Positions 5,937 to 7,916 of a DNA stretch of 7,916 nt are shown here, in pieces (position 1 is the first letter of the stretch; every line of letters begins with the position of its first letter). Source of the stretch: BOKV01 sp041742235 (lineage in GTDB: Bacteria > Pseudomonadota > Alphaproteobacteria > Rhizobiales > Rhizobiaceae); the NCBI GenBank assembly GCA_041742235.1, contig JBGSJA010000229.1:1-7916 (forward strand), written 5' to 3'. Under the pieces are notes generated by a model that searched no databases, had not been told where the DNA came from, and saw only the letters and a program-made list of their open reading frames with translations. Position numbers and translations under genes: made by a program.

Positions 5937-7790
5937 TTGGTTCAATTCCTGAAATGGATTGCGCGCCCGGGGGCGGGCCGCGCCAAATCCCTGGCAAGTG
6001 CGATCTGCATCTCGGCGGCCTTGGGCCTGCTGTCGGGCAACGCCGTTGCTGAGACGCGCACGCTGAAGCTGCATTTCACTCACACCGGCGAAAAAGCCGT
6101 CATCACCTACAAGCGCAACGGCAGATATGTCGATGCCGGCCTGAAGCAGGCCAACCAGATATTGCGCGACTTCCGCCGCAACGAACCCACCAAGATGGAT
6201 CCCAAGCTCCTCGACCTTGTCTGGGAAGTCTACCAGAAGACCGGGTCCAAGGACTACATCCACGTCATTTCCGCCTACCGCTCGCCCGCGACCAACGGCA
6301 TGCTGCGCTCGCGCGGCCGTGGCGTCGCCAAGAACAGCCAGCACATGCTGGGCAAGGCGATGGACTTTTTCCTGACCGACGTGAAGCTGTCGAAGCTGCG
6401 CGAGGTCGGCCTCAAGATGGGGATCGGCGGCGTCGGCTTCTATCCGACCTCCGGCTCGCCTTTCGTGCACCTCGACACGGGCAATGTCCGCCATTGGCCG
6501 AAGATGTCGCGCCAGGAACTCGCACGGCTCTTCCCCGATGGCAAGACGCTGCACATTCCCTCGGACGGCAAGCCTCTCCCGAAATACAATCAGGCGCTGG
6601 CCGAGTACAAATCGAAGGGCCGCACTTCGCCCGTGACGGTTGCCTCCGTGGAAGCGGAGACGAAGAAGCCCGGCTTCTTTGCCCGCCTCGCCGCCAAGGC
6701 GCAGGAAGACCAGGCGGATGACGAGGGCGCGAGCGATGCGCCTGCCGCCGCAGAACCGAAACGACAGGCAATCGTAACCGCCGCCAAGACCGCCGTGCCG
6801 GCCGCCACGCTGGAAGCGGGCGTAAACGCACCCGCACCGCCGAAGCCTGCCATTGCCGGCGGACCCGTACCGGCTGCCGAAATCGGCGCGGCGCCGCAAG
6901 GCGCGCCGCTTGCACAAGAGCCGCAAAGCCCGGATGAGCCTGCGGCCGTGCCGTTCGAAGTGGCCTCGGCCGACCCGGATGGCGAAATACCGATCGACAG
7001 GATTCCGCTGCCCTCGCGCAGGCCGGAAGCCCCCGTGATGGCATTCGCGGCCACGCCCTTGCCGCGCCCGCTGGAAGGTGCGCTGGTGGTGGCTGCCTTG
7101 ACACCGGAGGAGATCGAGAACCTTCGCCGCACCGCCATTCCCAATCCCGATGCCGGGCCCGCCGCCGCAACCGCCGTGGTAGCATCCATCGCGCCCTCTG
7201 ATGCAAGCGACGCCCTGGCAAACAAGTTGGCCTTTGCGAAAACCGGCCAGACGCCGGGCACAGATGCGGTGAAGGCGCTGGACACCATTACGTCGGCTCC
7301 CGCCGAAGCAACCGAGCAGCAGCAGCTCGCGGCCCTGCCCGCAGCACCCGCTGCCGGACCATCGCGCCGCACGCTTGAACTCGCCCTCGCCGCCACTGAC
7401 CAGGGCGATACCGAGGCCGCCCAAGCGATCCGCGATCTCGTCGAGACCGGAAGCAGCCAGACCGTGATCGACACGGATGCCATGTCCGCCCTGGCCGCCA
7501 TTCCCGTGCCCCAGCGCAATCCGCGCAAGGCGTCCGCGGCAACGGTTTCGCCTGCGCCCGCAATTTCGGTTGCCACCACTGGCTCAGTCAAACCGGAAAA
7601 GGTTGGCCGCTATGCGCTGGCCTCGGCTGGCAATCTCGGCGCGGTCATGGAGATCAGCGCTCCCGGCTATGATGCGGGGATCGACACCGAACTGGTGGTT
7701 GCCGGCATCCGCGCGCCGCAGGCCGCTCCTGTCCTCGGAAAGTTTGCGCCGGCCGAGAGCCTTCCGGCCCTGACCCTTCGCACGAATTGA
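5937..7790 (+). CDS. Secreted DUF882 (Peptidase_M15_2, MepK-like) murein peptidase with long tail
   Basis: The predicted role is a periplasmic zinc peptidase that cuts peptidoglycan cross-links; the E. coli family member MepK (YcbK) cleaves D,D- and L,D-type cross-links. The protein has 617 residues. A basic N-terminus and hydrophobic stretch form a signal peptide, probably cut after AVA at 38. The catalytic domain covers about 40-200, with zinc-site motifs SQHMLGKAMD (His136, Asp143) and FVHLDTG (His178, Asp180), then VRHW. Residues 205-617 are Ala/Pro-rich, low in complexity and probably disordered, with three similar motifs: IPLPSRRP (356-363), TPLPRPLE (373-380) and IPVPQRNP (522-529). 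E. coli MepK is only about 180 residues, so the tail is an addition; similar long forms occur in rhizobia as I recall. An in-frame TAG at 5928 and absence of an in-frame ATG or GTG before the signal peptide make TTG 5937 the best start, although the ribosome-binding site is poor (ACAGG, spacing 10). Substrate is inferred from family. Confidence 0.88.
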   Translation: MVQFLKWIARPGAGRAKSLASAICISAALGLLSGNAVAETRTLKLHFTHTGEKAVITYKRNGRYVDAGLKQANQILRDFRRNEPTKMDPKLLDLVWEVYQKTGSKDYIHVISAYRSPATNGMLRSRGRGVAKNSQHMLGKAMDFFLTDVKLSKLREVGLKMGIGGVGFYPTSGSPFVHLDTGNVRHWPKMSRQELARLFPDGKTLHIPSDGKPLPKYNQALAEYKSKGRTSPVTVASVEAETKKPGFFARLAAKAQEDQADDEGASDAPAAAEPKRQAIVTAAKTAVPAATLEAGVNAPAPPKPAIAGGPVPAAEIGAAPQGAPLAQEPQSPDEPAAVPFEVASADPDGEIPIDRIPLPSRRPEAPVMAFAATPLPRPLEGALVVAALTPEEIENLRRTAIPNPDAGPAAATAVVASIAPSDASDALANKLAFAKTGQTPGTDAVKALDTITSAPAEATEQQQLAALPAAPAAGPSRRTLELALAATDQGDTEAAQAIRDLVETGSSQTVIDTDAMSALAAIPVPQRNPRKASAATVSPAPAISVATTGSVKPEKVGRYALASAGNLGAVMEISAPGYDAGIDTELVVAGIRAPQAAPVLGKFAPAESLPALTLRTN

Positions 7791-7802
7791 ACCGGTACTA
7801 AC

Positions 7803-7916
7803 CTACCCCCGCACGGGTTCGGGTATCATGCCGAGCGCGTGCATGTAGAGGTCGAGCACCGTTTCCTGCTCCTGCCGCTCGGCAAGATCCTGCTTGCGGA
7901 TGCGCAGCACCTGGCG
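7803..7916 (-). CDS. Unidentified protein, C-terminal 37 residues
   Basis: An open minus-strand frame enters from the right edge and ends at TAG 7805-7803, 12 bp from the DUF882 stop, so the two genes converge. The visible peptide begins RQVLRIRKQDLAERQEQE and ends YMHALGMIPEPVRG. It is charged, probably helical, with a short proline-containing end. I do not recognise the family. Coding is supported by the frame being open to the edge, the sensible composition and the tight convergent packing, but a stretch of 37 codons in GC-rich DNA can be open by chance. Confidence 0.5.
   Translation of the reverse strand, partial: RQVLRIRKQDLAERQEQETVLDLYMHALGMIPEPVRG

Noticed and set aside
5868..7424. 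A 518-codon open frame on the minus strand, antisense to the DUF882 gene
   Set aside because: Its product is a Gly/Arg-rich low-complexity string with no domain, and it lies opposite a gene with a clear signal peptide and catalytic motifs. It is a by-product of GC-rich third codon positions.
7025..7560. Tandem amino-acid repeat array in the DUF882 tail
   Set aside because: Only three scattered proline-arginine motifs with unequal spacing are seen; the rest is low-complexity Ala/Pro sequence without a period.
7800..7820. Possible bidirectional terminator between the convergent genes
   Set aside because: Only a 4-bp ACCC/GGGT stem can be drawn, it lies inside the minus-strand coding end, and there is no T-run on either side.

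Overview
This window looks like an ordinary chromosomal region of an alphaproteobacterium, most likely a Hyphomicrobiales (Rhizobiales) member close to the Mesorhizobium/Phyllobacteriaceae group. The reasons are the GC-rich sequence with strong GC codon bias, the split three-gene type of proton-translocating transhydrogenase, an aa3-type cytochrome oxidase subunit IV gene directly upstream of it, a Brucella Omp10-like lipoprotein, and a long DUF882 protein with an alanine/proline-rich tail. The genus is an inference; no rRNA or other taxonomic marker is present. I see no tRNA, CRISPR array, insertion sequence, phage gene or other sign of recent transfer.

Layout. Bases 1-1647 (minus strand) hold an energy-metabolism block that reads right to left: an aa3 cytochrome oxidase subunit IV, then pntAA (NAD-binding subunit of the transhydrogenase), then the start of pntAB, which overlaps the pntAA stop and runs off the left edge. 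Bases 1758-3949 (minus strand) hold a second two-gene unit: oligoendopeptidase PepF followed by a small Omp10-like outer-membrane lipoprotein, whose ribosome-binding site lies in the last codons of pepF. A 228-bp divergent intergenic region (3950-4177) separates pepF from a plus-strand gene for a sigma-54-dependent, NtrC-type response regulator (4178-5695). A 241-bp intergenic region (5696-5936) follows, with imperfect direct repeats and a short palindrome. After it comes a plus-strand secreted DUF882/MepK-like peptidoglycan peptidase with a tail of about 400 residues (5937-7790). A convergent minus-strand gene of unknown function enters from the right edge (7803-7916).

How the genes may work together. 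The left block concerns respiration and NADPH supply: the oxidase helps build the proton gradient, and the transhydrogenase uses it to reduce NADP+ with NADH. The rest mixes cytoplasmic peptide turnover (PepF), an outer-membrane lipoprotein, a cell-wall hydrolase and a transcriptional activator with no histidine kinase in view. A shared envelope theme for the lipoprotein and the hydrolase is possible but rests only on neighbourhood. I found no convincing new biological system here. The observations most worth following are the uncharacterised tail of the DUF882 protein, the repeats in front of that gene, and the tightly coupled pepF-lipoprotein pair.
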